Made by a program: the position numbers and the translations under genes. From assembly GCF_021404305.1 (NCBI RefSeq), contig NZ_JABFTX010000004.1:186001-250000 (forward strand): a stretch of 64,000 bases of DNA. The letters are read 5' to 3'. This stretch comes from Billgrantia ethanolica. Its GTDB lineage: Bacteria > Pseudomonadota > Gammaproteobacteria > Pseudomonadales > Halomonadaceae. This document shows, one piece after another, positions 15,274 to 22,824 of this stretch (positions within the stretch are counted from its first letter, which is position 1; each line of letters opens with the position of its first letter). The notes under the pieces are model-generated. The model ran no database searches, had not been told where the DNA came from, and saw nothing but the letters and a program-made list of their open reading frames with translations.

Positions 15274-15727
15274 GGAATTCCTCCTGCTTGGGCATGTTGA
15301 ACACTGCAAGACCGGTGGCGGCCTCGATCGCCGCGATGGTCTCGCCGATACGCTCGGGGGTCTCGGTGGCCAGAACGAACCACATGTTGAGGCGGTGATC
15401 GCGGCGGTAGTTGTGGGCCACCTCGGGGAAGGCGTTGACCGCCGCGGTGACTCGCTCGAAGTCGGCTTCCGGCACTTCCAGCGCCGCCAGGGTCAGGCCG
15501 CCGCCCAGCCGCTCGGCGTGGTACATGGGGCCGAAGCGGCTCAGCACGCCATCCTCCAACAGCCGCTCGAGGCGATAGAGCAGTTCGCCTTCGGAGAGCG
15601 CGAGCTCGGCTGCCACCGCAACGTAGGGGCGCTCGACCAGCGGCAGGCCGTCCTGCAGGCGGTTGACGATACGCCGGTCGGCAGCGTCGAGTTCGACCGG
15701 CTCGGGCCGATGGCGGTGGGCACTCAT
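15248..15727 (-). CDS. nirG: NirG, siroheme decarboxylase subunit (Lrp/AsnC-like)
   Basis: The 159-residue protein resembles NirD rather than NirL/H: it has DAADRRIVNRLQDGLPLVERPY and HNYRRDHRLNMWFVLATE, where NirD has HNYLREHDFNLWFVMTA. The pairing of two D/G-type and two L/H-type paralogues suggests a hetero-oligomeric enzyme, as in Pseudomonas. The ATG at 15727 overlaps the nirL stop by the ATGA arrangement, and its 3' end holds the nirH ribosome binding site. Confidence 0.88.
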   Translation of the reverse strand: MSAHRHRPEPVELDAADRRIVNRLQDGLPLVERPYVAVAAELALSEGELLYRLERLLEDGVLSRFGPMYHAERLGGGLTLAALEVPEADFERVTAAVNAFPEVAHNYRRDHRLNMWFVLATETPERIGETIAAIEAATGLAVFNMPKQEEFHVRLHLPV

Positions 15728-16245
15728 GGTTGATCCTCTCGGGCGTAGCGGCCACCGCACTGCTTGTAGGCCTTGAGGCTGAACAGCACGCGGTGGGGAA
15801 TATGCTGCAGACCGTGACGCCCGACGATAGCGTCGAGCGCTTCCAGCACCCGCTCGCGGCGGGCGCCGTGGATCATGCAGAATAGGTTGTAGGGCCAGAC
15901 AGGCAGGCGTCGCGGGCGGCGATAGCAGAGTGTCACGGCGGGCTCCGCAGCCAATTGCCGCCCCACCTCTGCCACGCTGTCGTCGGGCAGGTCCCACACC
16001 ACCATGGCGTTGGCGCGCATGCCCAGGGCGTGATGCCTCACCACCAGCCCCAGGCGCTTGATCAGGCCCTCGCGCTGCCAGCGCTCGACCCAGGCCAGCA
16101 CCTCGCCTTCACTCATGCCGCACTGCTCGGCCAGCGTCAGCCAGGGGCGCTCGGTCAGCGGCAGGCCTCGCTCGAGCAGCGAACGCAGCCGCTCAGGGCA
16201 TGCGCTCGCGCGGGAAGCTGTGTCGGTCGAGGTCAGGCCGTTCAT
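15724..16245 (-). CDS. nirL: NirL, siroheme decarboxylase subunit (Lrp/AsnC-like)
   Basis: The 173-residue protein has the LRSLLERGLPLTERPWLTLA helix-turn-helix-like region and LCYRRPRRLPVWPYNLFCMIHG, closely parallel to NirH. It is a subunit of the siroheme decarboxylase of haem d1 synthesis. It overlaps nirD by 4 nt (ATGA) and nirG by 4 nt, so nirDLG are translationally coupled. The resemblance to AsnC/Lrp regulators is structural; no regulatory role is implied. Confidence 0.88.
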   Translation of the reverse strand: MNGLTSTDTASRASACPERLRSLLERGLPLTERPWLTLAEQCGMSEGEVLAWVERWQREGLIKRLGLVVRHHALGMRANAMVVWDLPDDSVAEVGRQLAAEPAVTLCYRRPRRLPVWPYNLFCMIHGARRERVLEALDAIVGRHGLQHIPHRVLFSLKAYKQCGGRYAREDQP

Positions 16246-16715
16246 GGCGTCTCCAGCTCGTCCCAGGGAATCGGAAAGCCGAGGTCGATGTGGTAAGCCG
16301 CGACCATCGGCAGGCGCAGCACCGCATACCCCAACTCCTCTTCCAGAGCTTCGAGGCGCGCTTCGAGCTGCTGCTCATCGGCGGCGGTCATCACGAACCA
16401 GAGATTGAAATCGTGCTCGCGCAAGTAGTTGTGATTGACCCCCGGCGAGCGGTTGATCGCCGCCGCCACCCGGTCGCGCTCGGCCTCGGGCACCGCCACC
16501 GCCGCCAGCAGGCTGGCACCGGCCCGGGCATGGTCGAACACTGGCCCGACCCGGCTCAGCACTTGATCATGCTGCAACCGCTGGAGACGCTCGATCACCT
16601 GCGCCTCGCTCGCTCCCAGGCGCTCGGCCATGGCCGCGAAAGGCCGCTCACAGAGTGGCAGCTCGCGCTGAAAGGCATCGATGAGGCGTCGGTCGAGTGA
16701 GTCGAGTGCAGCCAT
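16242..16715 (-). CDS. nirD: NirD, siroheme decarboxylase subunit (Lrp/AsnC-like), first gene of nirDLGHJEN
   Basis: The 157-residue protein begins MAALDSLDRRLIDAFQRELP and carries HNYLREHDFNLWFVMTA. It is the first of four tandem paralogues. The ATG at 16715 has only a weak ribosome binding site; an upstream ATG (16748) would add a non-conserved tail. A perfect TTGAC-N4-GTCAA box lies 91 nt upstream (16806-16819). Unlike the P. aeruginosa order (nirF-D-L-G-H), here nirCF are divergent from nirD. Confidence 0.87.
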   Translation of the reverse strand: MAALDSLDRRLIDAFQRELPLCERPFAAMAERLGASEAQVIERLQRLQHDQVLSRVGPVFDHARAGASLLAAVAVPEAERDRVAAAINRSPGVNHNYLREHDFNLWFVMTAADEQQLEARLEALEEELGYAVLRLPMVAAYHIDLGFPIPWDELETP

Positions 16716-16805
16716 GGGCAGTGTCCCGGCAGGCCGAAGGAAGCATGATCTTAAGCGGTATCTTACATGCGACATCAGCCCCGAAAGCGGCCATCGACGC
16801 TGCCG

Positions 16806-16819
16806 TTGACACAGGTCAA
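16806..16819. promoter_or_regulatory. Dnr-type box for the nirDLGHJEN promoter
   Basis: TTGACACAGGTCAA, a perfect palindrome centred about 97 nt before the nirD ATG on the minus-strand side of the divergent region. Confidence 0.8.
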
Positions 16820-16876
16820 AAGAGGTATTTTCAAAGTACCTTTTTCACGACCTCGAAGCCGCTACTTGCCACGGCT

Positions 16877-16890
16877 TTGACGTTCGTCAA
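16877..16890. promoter_or_regulatory. Dnr-type box for the nirCF promoter
   Basis: TTGACGTTCGTCAA, a perfect palindrome centred about 101 nt before the nirC ATG. Between it and the nirD box lies a further inverted repeat (AGGTA at 16823-16827, TACCT at 16837-16841) that resembles half of an NsrR site only weakly. Confidence 0.8.
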
Positions 16891-16984
16891 AACAACGGCG
16901 TGATCGGAGCGCAACACTGCGTGAACGCTGCGCCCCGCTGCGGGTGCGGCAAACGCTGACTTTCGCTGCATCGTGAGGCTCCCC

Positions 16985-17335
16985 ATGCACCTTCCGGCTC
17001 TGCTGTTACTTATTGCTTCCATGCTTCCGGGCATCGCCATGGCGGAGCCTCACGCGGACGGCGTCGACCCGCAGCGCCAGACCGAGCTGGAAACCCTGCT
17101 CTACCAGGACTGCGGCTCGTGCCACGGCATGACCCTGCGCGGCGGACTGGGCCCGGCGCTACCCCGCGACCGCATGGAGGGCTTCAGCCCCGAGGCGCTC
17201 GCCCACATCATCCAGCACGGCATTCCCGGCAGCGCCATGCCGGGCTGGAAGGCCCTGCTCAGTGACGCCGAGGCGCGCTGGCTGGCGGAGCACCTGCGCA
17301 CCGATAACCGCCTGAAAACGCTGCAACAGGACTGA
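16985..17335 (+). CDS. nirC: NirC, periplasmic cytochrome c (c55X type)
   Basis: The 116-residue protein has a signal peptide (MHLPALLLLIASMLPGIAMA), a single haem site CGSCH within DCGSCHGMTLRGGLGPALP, and a Met ligand candidate in SAMPGWKALLSDAE. NirC supports maturation of, or electron transfer to, cytochrome cd1. The ATG at 16985 follows GAGG with 6 nt spacing; a GTG at 16973 would lengthen the signal peptide. nirF follows after 14 nt. Confidence 0.87.
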   Translation: MHLPALLLLIASMLPGIAMAEPHADGVDPQRQTELETLLYQDCGSCHGMTLRGGLGPALPRDRMEGFSPEALAHIIQHGIPGSAMPGWKALLSDAEARWLAEHLRTDNRLKTLQQD

Positions 17336-17349
17336 CCCGGAGACTGGCC

Positions 17350-18564
17350 ATGGCTATTCCACACCCGTTGAAGACGCTGCTTGTCGGCGGCGCGCTCACT
17401 CTGCTGACTGCCGGCCAGACGCTGGCCGAAACACCACTGAACGGGGAGCTGCGCGGTACCGGCGACCTCGGCGTGGTCATCGAGCGCGCCACCGGCAGCG
17501 TGGCGCTGGTCGACACCACCCGCCGTGAAGTGCTGCGCCATGTCGAGGGCTTCGGCGATCTCTCCCACGCCTCGGTGAAGTTCACCCGTGATGCGCGTTA
17601 CGCCTTCGTCTTCGGCCGCGACGGCGGCCTGACCCGGCTCGACCTGCTCACCGGCGAGATCGACGGGCGCATCATCCAGGGTGGTAACAGCATCGGCGGC
17701 GCCATCTCCCAGGACGGCCGCTTCGTGGCGGTGGGCAACTACGAGCCGGGCGGGGTCAAAGTGTTCGACACCGAGACCATGGAGCTGGTCATCGACGTGC
17801 CGGCCACCTATCGGCGACCGGACGGCAGCACGGCCCAGGCCAAGGTGGTGGGGGTGGTGGACGTGCCGGGCAACGTGTTCGTCTTCAGCCTGTTCGAGGC
17901 CGGCGAGATCTGGACCCTGGACATGTCCCAGGACGAGCCCGAGCTGACCCAGTACCGCGACGTGGGCAGCATGCCCTATGACGCTCTGATCACCGCCAAC
18001 GGCCGCTACTACATCGCCGGCCTGTTCGGCGAGGACGGCATGGCCCTGCTCGACCTGTGGCATCCGGAGAACGGCGTGCAGCGCATCCTGCCCGACTACG
18101 GCCAGGGCGAGCAGCGCCTGCCGGTGTACAAGATGCCCCACCTGGAGGGCTGGGCCATGGCCGGCGACCAGGCCTTCTTCCCCGCCGTAGGCCGCAACGA
18201 GGTGCTGGTGGCCGACACCCGCGACTGGTCGCTGAGCAACCGCATCGCCGTGCACGGCCAGCCAATCTTCGTCATGAGCCGCCCCGACGAGCGTCAGGTG
18301 TGGGTCACCTTCGCCCACCCGCTCAACGACAAGGTGCAGGTGATCGACACCCAGACCCACGAGGTGATCCAGACCCTGGAGCCCGGCGAATCAATCCTGC
18401 ACAAGGAATTCACTCCCCGTGGTGAGCACATCTGGATCTCGGCTCGCGACAGCAACCAGGTGGTGATCTACGACACCCGCACCTTCGAGGAACTGGCCAG
18501 GCTGCCGGCCGAGTCGCCGAGCGGGATATTCTTTACCCACCGGGCCCACCGAATCGGCTTGTAG
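17350..18564 (+). CDS. nirF: NirF, haem d1 biosynthesis protein
   Basis: The 404-residue protein has an N-terminal export signal (up to LAE near residue 27) and a d1-type beta-propeller with repeated blades such as HASVKFTRDARYAFVFGRDG and GGAISQDGRFVAVGNYEPGG. It has no c-type haem site, which separates it from NirN and NirS. NirF acts in the periplasm late in haem d1 synthesis. GGAG lies 7 nt before the ATG. It is the last recognised nir gene of the plus-strand pair. Confidence 0.93.
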   Translation: MAIPHPLKTLLVGGALTLLTAGQTLAETPLNGELRGTGDLGVVIERATGSVALVDTTRREVLRHVEGFGDLSHASVKFTRDARYAFVFGRDGGLTRLDLLTGEIDGRIIQGGNSIGGAISQDGRFVAVGNYEPGGVKVFDTETMELVIDVPATYRRPDGSTAQAKVVGVVDVPGNVFVFSLFEAGEIWTLDMSQDEPELTQYRDVGSMPYDALITANGRYYIAGLFGEDGMALLDLWHPENGVQRILPDYGQGEQRLPVYKMPHLEGWAMAGDQAFFPAVGRNEVLVADTRDWSLSNRIAVHGQPIFVMSRPDERQVWVTFAHPLNDKVQVIDTQTHEVIQTLEPGESILHKEFTPRGEHIWISARDSNQVVIYDTRTFEELARLPAESPSGIFFTHRAHRIGL

Positions 18565-18579
18565 GAAGGGTGTATTGAC

Positions 18580-18640
18580 AGGCTCTCGCCTCGCAGCTAA
18601 ACCAAGGAAAACAATAACGATTTTCCTGACGCGAGAGCCT
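18580..18640. other. Nested inverted repeat between nirF and the Yip1-like gene
   Basis: AGGCTCTCGC (18580-18589) pairs perfectly with GCGAGAGCCT (18631-18640), and inside it AGGAAAA (18605-18611) pairs with TTTTCCT (18621-18627). No U-run follows directly, so it is not a classical terminator; it could attenuate nirF readthrough or stabilise the nirF 3' end. Confidence 0.55.
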
Positions 18641-18641
18641 C

Positions 18642-18655
18642 TTGATGGATATCAA
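18642..18655. promoter_or_regulatory. Perfect Fnr-type palindrome overlapping a start codon
   Basis: TTGATGGATATCAA matches TTGAT-N4-ATCAA exactly and contains the ATG (18645) of the next gene. A site here could only repress or act on a different start; coincidence is possible because it also encodes Met-Asp-Ile-Asn. Confidence 0.4.
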
Positions 18656-19208
18656 TCATATCCTGCAACTGCCTTTCACCCGTGAGGGTGGCTGGCAGCA
18701 GCTGCGCCGCGAGCGCCCTTCCCTCAACGCCCTGATCCTGCGCGTCGTGCTGCCGCTGTCGCTGCTGCCGCCAGTGATGCTCTACTACGCCATCCATCAC
18801 CACGGCGACGCCTTGCTGGCGGGCCTGAGCGCGCGACCCTGGGCGCTGATCGCGCCGACGCTGTTCAGCGCCGAGCTGATCACCTTCCTGATCATGGGCT
18901 GGCTGATCCACGGCGTAGCCGACGCTCACCGCCTGCGCCTCAGTCTGCGCGACGCCTACTTCCTCGCCGCCATGGTGCCGCTGCCGCTGTGGCTCTCCTC
19001 GCTGACCCTGTTCGTGGCCGACCTGTGGTTCATCGTCAGCGGCGTACTGTTGGCACTGATGCTCTCCTGCGGACTGGTCTACCACGGCTTGCAGGCGCTG
19101 GCCGAACGCGAGGAAGACGACATCATGGTGATGTCGGCCACCTACGCCGTGATCGCCTTCGGCCTGATGGCCTGGGGCGTGCTGCTGGCCCTCGTCTGGG
19201 CTCTCTAG
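18645..19208 (+). CDS. Yip1-like integral membrane protein
   Basis: The 187-residue protein has five to six hydrophobic helices and the pattern of bacterial Yip1-domain proteins: an N-terminal soluble stretch (ILQLPFTREGGWQQLRRER), a first helix VVLPLSLLPPVMLYYAIH, and YHGLQALAEREEDDIMVMSATY. No enzymatic motif is visible. It lies between nirF and hmp, preceded by a nested inverted repeat and with an Fnr-type palindrome over its start. No clear ribosome binding site precedes the ATG, so the start is uncertain. Confidence 0.6.
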   Translation: MDINHILQLPFTREGGWQQLRRERPSLNALILRVVLPLSLLPPVMLYYAIHHHGDALLAGLSARPWALIAPTLFSAELITFLIMGWLIHGVADAHRLRLSLRDAYFLAAMVPLPLWLSSLTLFVADLWFIVSGVLLALMLSCGLVYHGLQALAEREEDDIMVMSATYAVIAFGLMAWGVLLALVWAL

Positions 19209-19284
19209 ACACTCAACGACAAGGAGCTGCGCTAGGCCAATCCAGGAGCACCGCGACAATGCGCCTCAGGCTGGCGCGGGATTA

Positions 19285-19307
19285 AAGATGTATTTTACAT
19301 ACATATT
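19285..19307. promoter_or_regulatory. NsrR-type operator in the hmp promoter
   Basis: Left half AAGATGTATTT (11/11 to the consensus), one central T, right half ACATACATATT (9/11). It ends 30 nt before the hmp ATG, covering the promoter, as expected for a repressor of hmp. Confidence 0.75.
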
Positions 19308-19337
19308 ATAAATCCCCCCAGACGAAGGAGAGACAGC

Positions 19338-20510
19338 ATGCTCACCCGGCAGCAGGAGCAGCTCATCGAAGCCACCGCCCCGGTGGTCGCCCAGCACCTA
19401 GACGCCATCACCCAGCGCTTCTACCCGCTAATGTTCGCGCGCTATCCCGGCGTGGCCTCGCTGTTCAATGCCGCGCACCAGCAGAGCGGCGCCCAGCAGC
19501 GCGCCCTGGCCGGCGCCGTGCTGGCCTACGTGCAGCTGCGCCAGGACCCCGCCAGGGCACGTGAAGTGCTTGGCATTGTGGTAGAGAAACACGTATCGCT
19601 GGGCATCCAGCCCGACCAGTATCCCATCGTCGGTGAGTGCCTAATGGCGGCCATCGGCGAGGTGCTCGGCGACGCCGTGACACCGGATATCGCCAGTGCC
19701 TGGTCCGCGCTGTACGACGAGCTGGCTGGCCTGCTGATCGAACTGGAGGAGCGGCGCTATCGGGCCTTTGCCGAGCAGCCAGGCGGCTGGCGCGGCCTGC
19801 GCCGTTTCCGCATCGCGGCCACGCGCCAGGAGAGCGCGGTGATCCGCTCCTTCGTACTCGAACCCGAGGATGGCGGCCCGGTGGCGGACCACGCACCCGG
19901 CCAGTACATCGGCGTGCGCCTTACCATCGAAGGCGAGCCGGTCTATCGTCACTACAGTCTTTCCGACATACCCAATGGCCGCAGCTACCGGGTTTCAATC
20001 AAGCGCGAGGCCAAAGGCCGTGTCAGTCGCTATTTCCACGACGCTCTGGCGGTCGGTGATAACGTGGAGCTGCTGCCCCCGGCCGGCGAGCTGATTCTTG
20101 CCGATGGTGACGAACCTCTGCTGCTCGCCAGCGGCGGTGTAGGGCAGACTCCGATGCTGCCGCTGGCCAAACAGGCACTGTCCGAAGGGCGGCGCGTGGT
20201 CTACCTGCATGCCGCCCTGGACGCCGAGCACCATGCCTTTCGTGAAGAACTCGCCTCCCTGCAGTCGGAGCATTCCGGCCGGCTCAAGACGGTGACGATT
20301 CACGAACAAGGCAATGATGCCGACCATATCGGGCGTATCGACCGGCAGCTTCTCGAGCACTACCTGCCGAGTGGCCAGCCGCGCTGCTACTTCGTCGGTC
20401 CACAGGGCTTCATGAGCGCTATCGACCGTGCGCTGGCAGAGCTCGGTATCGAGGAAGAACGGCGCCACTTCGAGCACTTCGGGCCGTCGCGCCCGCTCGA
20501 TGCGGCCTGA
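19338..20510 (+). CDS. hmp: Flavohaemoglobin, nitric oxide dioxygenase
   Basis: The 390-residue protein has a globin domain (residues 1-140, LTRQQEQLIEATAPVVAQH and the proximal histidine in EKHVSLGI), an FAD domain with YRHYSLSD, and an NAD domain with LLASGGVGQTPML and a C-terminal FGP motif. Hmp oxidises NO to nitrate when oxygen is present and may reduce it slowly without oxygen. GAAGGAGAG lies before the ATG. The upstream NsrR site links it to the nsrR gene at 58658. Confidence 0.96.
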   Translation: MLTRQQEQLIEATAPVVAQHLDAITQRFYPLMFARYPGVASLFNAAHQQSGAQQRALAGAVLAYVQLRQDPARAREVLGIVVEKHVSLGIQPDQYPIVGECLMAAIGEVLGDAVTPDIASAWSALYDELAGLLIELEERRYRAFAEQPGGWRGLRRFRIAATRQESAVIRSFVLEPEDGGPVADHAPGQYIGVRLTIEGEPVYRHYSLSDIPNGRSYRVSIKREAKGRVSRYFHDALAVGDNVELLPPAGELILADGDEPLLLASGGVGQTPMLPLAKQALSEGRRVVYLHAALDAEHHAFREELASLQSEHSGRLKTVTIHEQGNDADHIGRIDRQLLEHYLPSGQPRCYFVGPQGFMSAIDRALAELGIEEERRHFEHFGPSRPLDAA

Positions 20511-20525
20511 CAATCCCGCCTCGCC

Positions 20526-20539
20526 ATGACCCTCATCAA
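20526..20539. promoter_or_regulatory. Imperfect Fnr-type box upstream of ubiU
   Basis: ATGACCCTCATCAA differs at one defined base from TTGAC-N4-ATCAA and is centred about 68 nt before the ubiU ATG. ubiUV are Fnr-controlled in E. coli. Confidence 0.5.
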
Positions 20540-20600
20540 AAGCCGCTCTCCCGTAGTCGACTAGCATGGTCGGGTTTACCCAGACTGCGAGGAGAGCGAC

Positions 20601-21596
20601 ATGGAGCTCGTCTGCCCGGCCGGTAACCTGCCGGCCCTGAAGCGGGCGGTGGATGAAGGCGCCGATGCCGTCTACTTCGGCTTCCAGAACGCCACCAATG
20701 CCCGGCAGTTCGCCGGCCTCAATTTCACCGACAAACGCGCCCGCGAAGGCATCGACTACGCCCATGCCCGCGGCAAGAAGGTGTTCTGCGCCATCAACAC
20801 CTATCCACAGCCCGACGGCTGGGCCCAGTGGACCCGCGCCGTGGACCAGGCCGCCGAGCTCGGCGTCGACGCCCTGATCATGGCCGACATGGGCCTGCTC
20901 GACTATGCCGCCCGGCGCTACCCCGATCTAGCCCGCCACCTCTCGGTGCAGGGCTCGGCCACCAGCCACGAGGCGCTGCGCTTCTACCATGACCAGTTCG
21001 GCATCAAGCGCGCCGTGCTGCCGCGGGTGCTCTCCATCACCCAGGTGCGCGACCTGGCCAAGCAGAGCCCGGTGGAGCTGGAAGTATTCGCCTTCGGCAG
21101 CCTATGCATCATGGCCGAGGGTCGCTGCTACCTGTCGTCGTATCTCACCGGCGAGTCGCCCAACACCCGTGGGGTCTGTTCGCCGGCGGCCCACGTGCGC
21201 TGGGAGGAGACCCCGCAAGGACTCGAGTCGCGCCTCAACGGTGTACTGATCGATCGCTACGGCGACGGTGAGCGGGCCGGCTACCCCACCCTGTGCAAGG
21301 GACGCTTCGAGGTCGGCGGCGAGACCTACCACGCCATCGAGGAGCCCACCAGCCTCAACACCCTGGAGCTGCTGCCGGAGCTGCGCGAGCTGGGCATCAG
21401 CGCGGTGAAGATCGAGGGCCGCCAGCGCAGCCCCGCCTACGTGTCGAAGGTCGCCGGCATCTGGCGCCAGGCGCTAGACCGCCTCGAGCGAACGCCGGAG
21501 CGATTCCACCCCGACCCCGCCTGGATGGCCGGCCTCGGTGAGGTCTCCGAGGGCGCCACCACCACCTTGGGCGCCTACGAACGCCGCTGGAAATAG
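20601..21596 (+). CDS. ubiU: UbiU, O2-independent ubiquinone biosynthesis (U32 family, YhbU)
   Basis: The 331-residue protein begins MELVCPAGNLPALKRAVDEGADAVYFG, typical of the U32 family, and has cysteines in GSLCIMAEGRCYL, TRGVCSPA and TLCKGR placed like the four [4Fe-4S] ligands of E. coli UbiU. With UbiV it carries out hydroxylation of the ubiquinone ring without oxygen, probably using prephenate. GAGGAGAG lies before the ATG. ubiV follows after 9 nt. Confidence 0.93.
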   Translation: MELVCPAGNLPALKRAVDEGADAVYFGFQNATNARQFAGLNFTDKRAREGIDYAHARGKKVFCAINTYPQPDGWAQWTRAVDQAAELGVDALIMADMGLLDYAARRYPDLARHLSVQGSATSHEALRFYHDQFGIKRAVLPRVLSITQVRDLAKQSPVELEVFAFGSLCIMAEGRCYLSSYLTGESPNTRGVCSPAAHVRWEETPQGLESRLNGVLIDRYGDGERAGYPTLCKGRFEVGGETYHAIEEPTSLNTLELLPELRELGISAVKIEGRQRSPAYVSKVAGIWRQALDRLERTPERFHPDPAWMAGLGEVSEGATTTLGAYERRWK

Positions 21597-21605
21597 GAGC
21601 TTTTC

Positions 21606-22574
21606 ATGTCATCCGATTCCCTGCAGCTCGCCCTGGGCCCGGTGCTGTTCTACTGGACTCGCGAGCGCTACGCCGACTTCTACCGTGAGGCCGCCGACTG
21701 GCCGGTGGAGATCGTCACCTTGGGCGAGTCCGTCTGCTCGCGTCGCCGCGACATGAAGCTCGACGACTGGCTCGGCATCGGCCGCGAGCTGGCCCAGAGC
21801 GGCAAACAGGTGGTGCTGGCGAGCCAGACCCTGATCGAGTCCGAGGCCGACCTGCGCGACCTGCGCAAGCTGTGCGACAACGGCGAGTTCATGGTCGAGG
21901 CAAACGACCAGAGCGCCCTGCAGCGCCTGGCCGCCGCCGGTCTGCCCTTCATTGCCGGGGCAGCGCTGAACCTCTACAACCCGGCCGCCATCGGCGTGAT
22001 GGCGCGGGCCGGCATGCAGCGCTGGCAGGCGCCGGTGGAGATGTCGCGTGACGATCTCACCCGCCTGCTGGCCGACTGCGCCGCCGAGGAGCTCGATGCA
22101 CCCTGCGAGGTGTTCGCCTACGGCCACCTACCGCTGGCCTGGTCATCGCGCTGCTTTACCGCGCGGCGCCACCAGAAGCCCAAGGACCGCTGCATGTTCG
22201 TGTGCCAGAAGTACCCCGAGGGCCTGGCGCTACGCTCACAGGAATCCAAGGAGGTGTTCACCCTCAACGGCATCCAGACGCTTTCCGGCGCCTGCCAGGA
22301 CCTGCGCCACGAGATCAAAGACATGGCCGGAATGGGCGTGGGCGTGGCGCGCCTGAGCCCCCGTGCCGAGGGCATGGCCGAGGTGGTCGCCGCCTTCGAC
22401 GCCGCCCGCCGCGGCGAGCTGCCCGCCGCCGATCCACTCAGCCTGGTCGAGGCCGAGGTGTGCGACGGCTACTGGCATGGCCGCCCGGGCATGGACAACA
22501 CCCGGCTTACTGCTGGCTTAGCCGAGAACCACAGCCACTCCTCATCGAGTTCTGCCTTCTACGGAGCCAAGTGA
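21606..22574 (+). CDS. ubiV: UbiV, O2-independent ubiquinone biosynthesis (U32 family, YhbV)
   Basis: The 322-residue U32 protein shows LALGPVLFYWTRERYADFY, AGAALNLYNPAAIGVM and the cysteine cluster CFTARRHQKPKDRCMFVCQKYPEG, which with an early cysteine (SVCSRR) matches the [4Fe-4S] ligands of UbiV. It forms a heterodimer with UbiU. The 85-bp structured repeat copy B begins only 8 nt after its stop, followed by the nrdD promoter. Confidence 0.93.
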   Translation: MSSDSLQLALGPVLFYWTRERYADFYREAADWPVEIVTLGESVCSRRRDMKLDDWLGIGRELAQSGKQVVLASQTLIESEADLRDLRKLCDNGEFMVEANDQSALQRLAAAGLPFIAGAALNLYNPAAIGVMARAGMQRWQAPVEMSRDDLTRLLADCAAEELDAPCEVFAYGHLPLAWSSRCFTARRHQKPKDRCMFVCQKYPEGLALRSQESKEVFTLNGIQTLSGACQDLRHEIKDMAGMGVGVARLSPRAEGMAEVVAAFDAARRGELPAADPLSLVEAEVCDGYWHGRPGMDNTRLTAGLAENHSHSSSSSAFYGAK

Positions 22575-22582
22575 GGCGCCGG

Positions 22583-22667
22583 GGCAGGTCGAAGAGGAGG
22601 TCATTTGCCATGGATGGCAAATGTAGCGCCCATGGATGGGTTCACAGCGCCTCCTCGCAGACCTGGC
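22583..22667 (+). repeat. 85-bp structured repeat, copy B (between ubiV and nrdD)
   Basis: It starts GGCAGGTCGAAGAGGAGG and ends CCTCCTCGCAGACCTGGC; the ends pair with one mismatch. Internal hairpins are CATTTGCCAT/ATGGCAAATG and CCCAT/ATGGG, whose sequences differ from copy C while pairing is kept. Orientation follows transcription. The GGCGCCGGGG just before it is also present before copy C. Confidence 0.85.
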
Positions 22668-22723
22668 GACGGCGCGGCACATCCCATAGCAAGTACGGCC
22701 ATTTATCTTCGATAGGCCTTTTT

Positions 22724-22737
22724 CTGACTTGGGTCAT
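22724..22737. promoter_or_regulatory. Weak Fnr/Dnr-like box in the nrdD promoter region
   Basis: CTGACTTGGGTCAT keeps the TGAC-N4-GTCA core but lacks both outer bases. It lies 88 nt before the nrdD GTG start. Confidence 0.35.
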
Positions 22738-22769
22738 TTTCTCTCTCTGTCAAAGGCACTAGCCTTCAT

Positions 22770-22817
22770 ACACCATATGTTGTGTGTAGAAGCACCAAAC
22801 GGCAGCACATATAGGGA
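22770..22817. promoter_or_regulatory. Paired NrdR boxes upstream of nrdD
   Basis: Box 1 ACACCATATGTTGTGT (22770-22785) is very close to the NrdR consensus. Box 2 (22802-22817, core CACATATAGGG) is weaker. Their centres are 32 bp apart, the usual three-turn spacing. Box 2 touches the ribosome binding site, which also argues against any start upstream of 22825. Confidence 0.75.
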
Positions 22818-22824
22818 GATAACG

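Noticed and set aside
14725..16715. The four Lrp/AsnC-like proteins as transcription regulators
   Set aside because: Four tandem, overlapping paralogues with the RRPRxLPxWPYN signature in a d1 operon are siroheme decarboxylase subunits.
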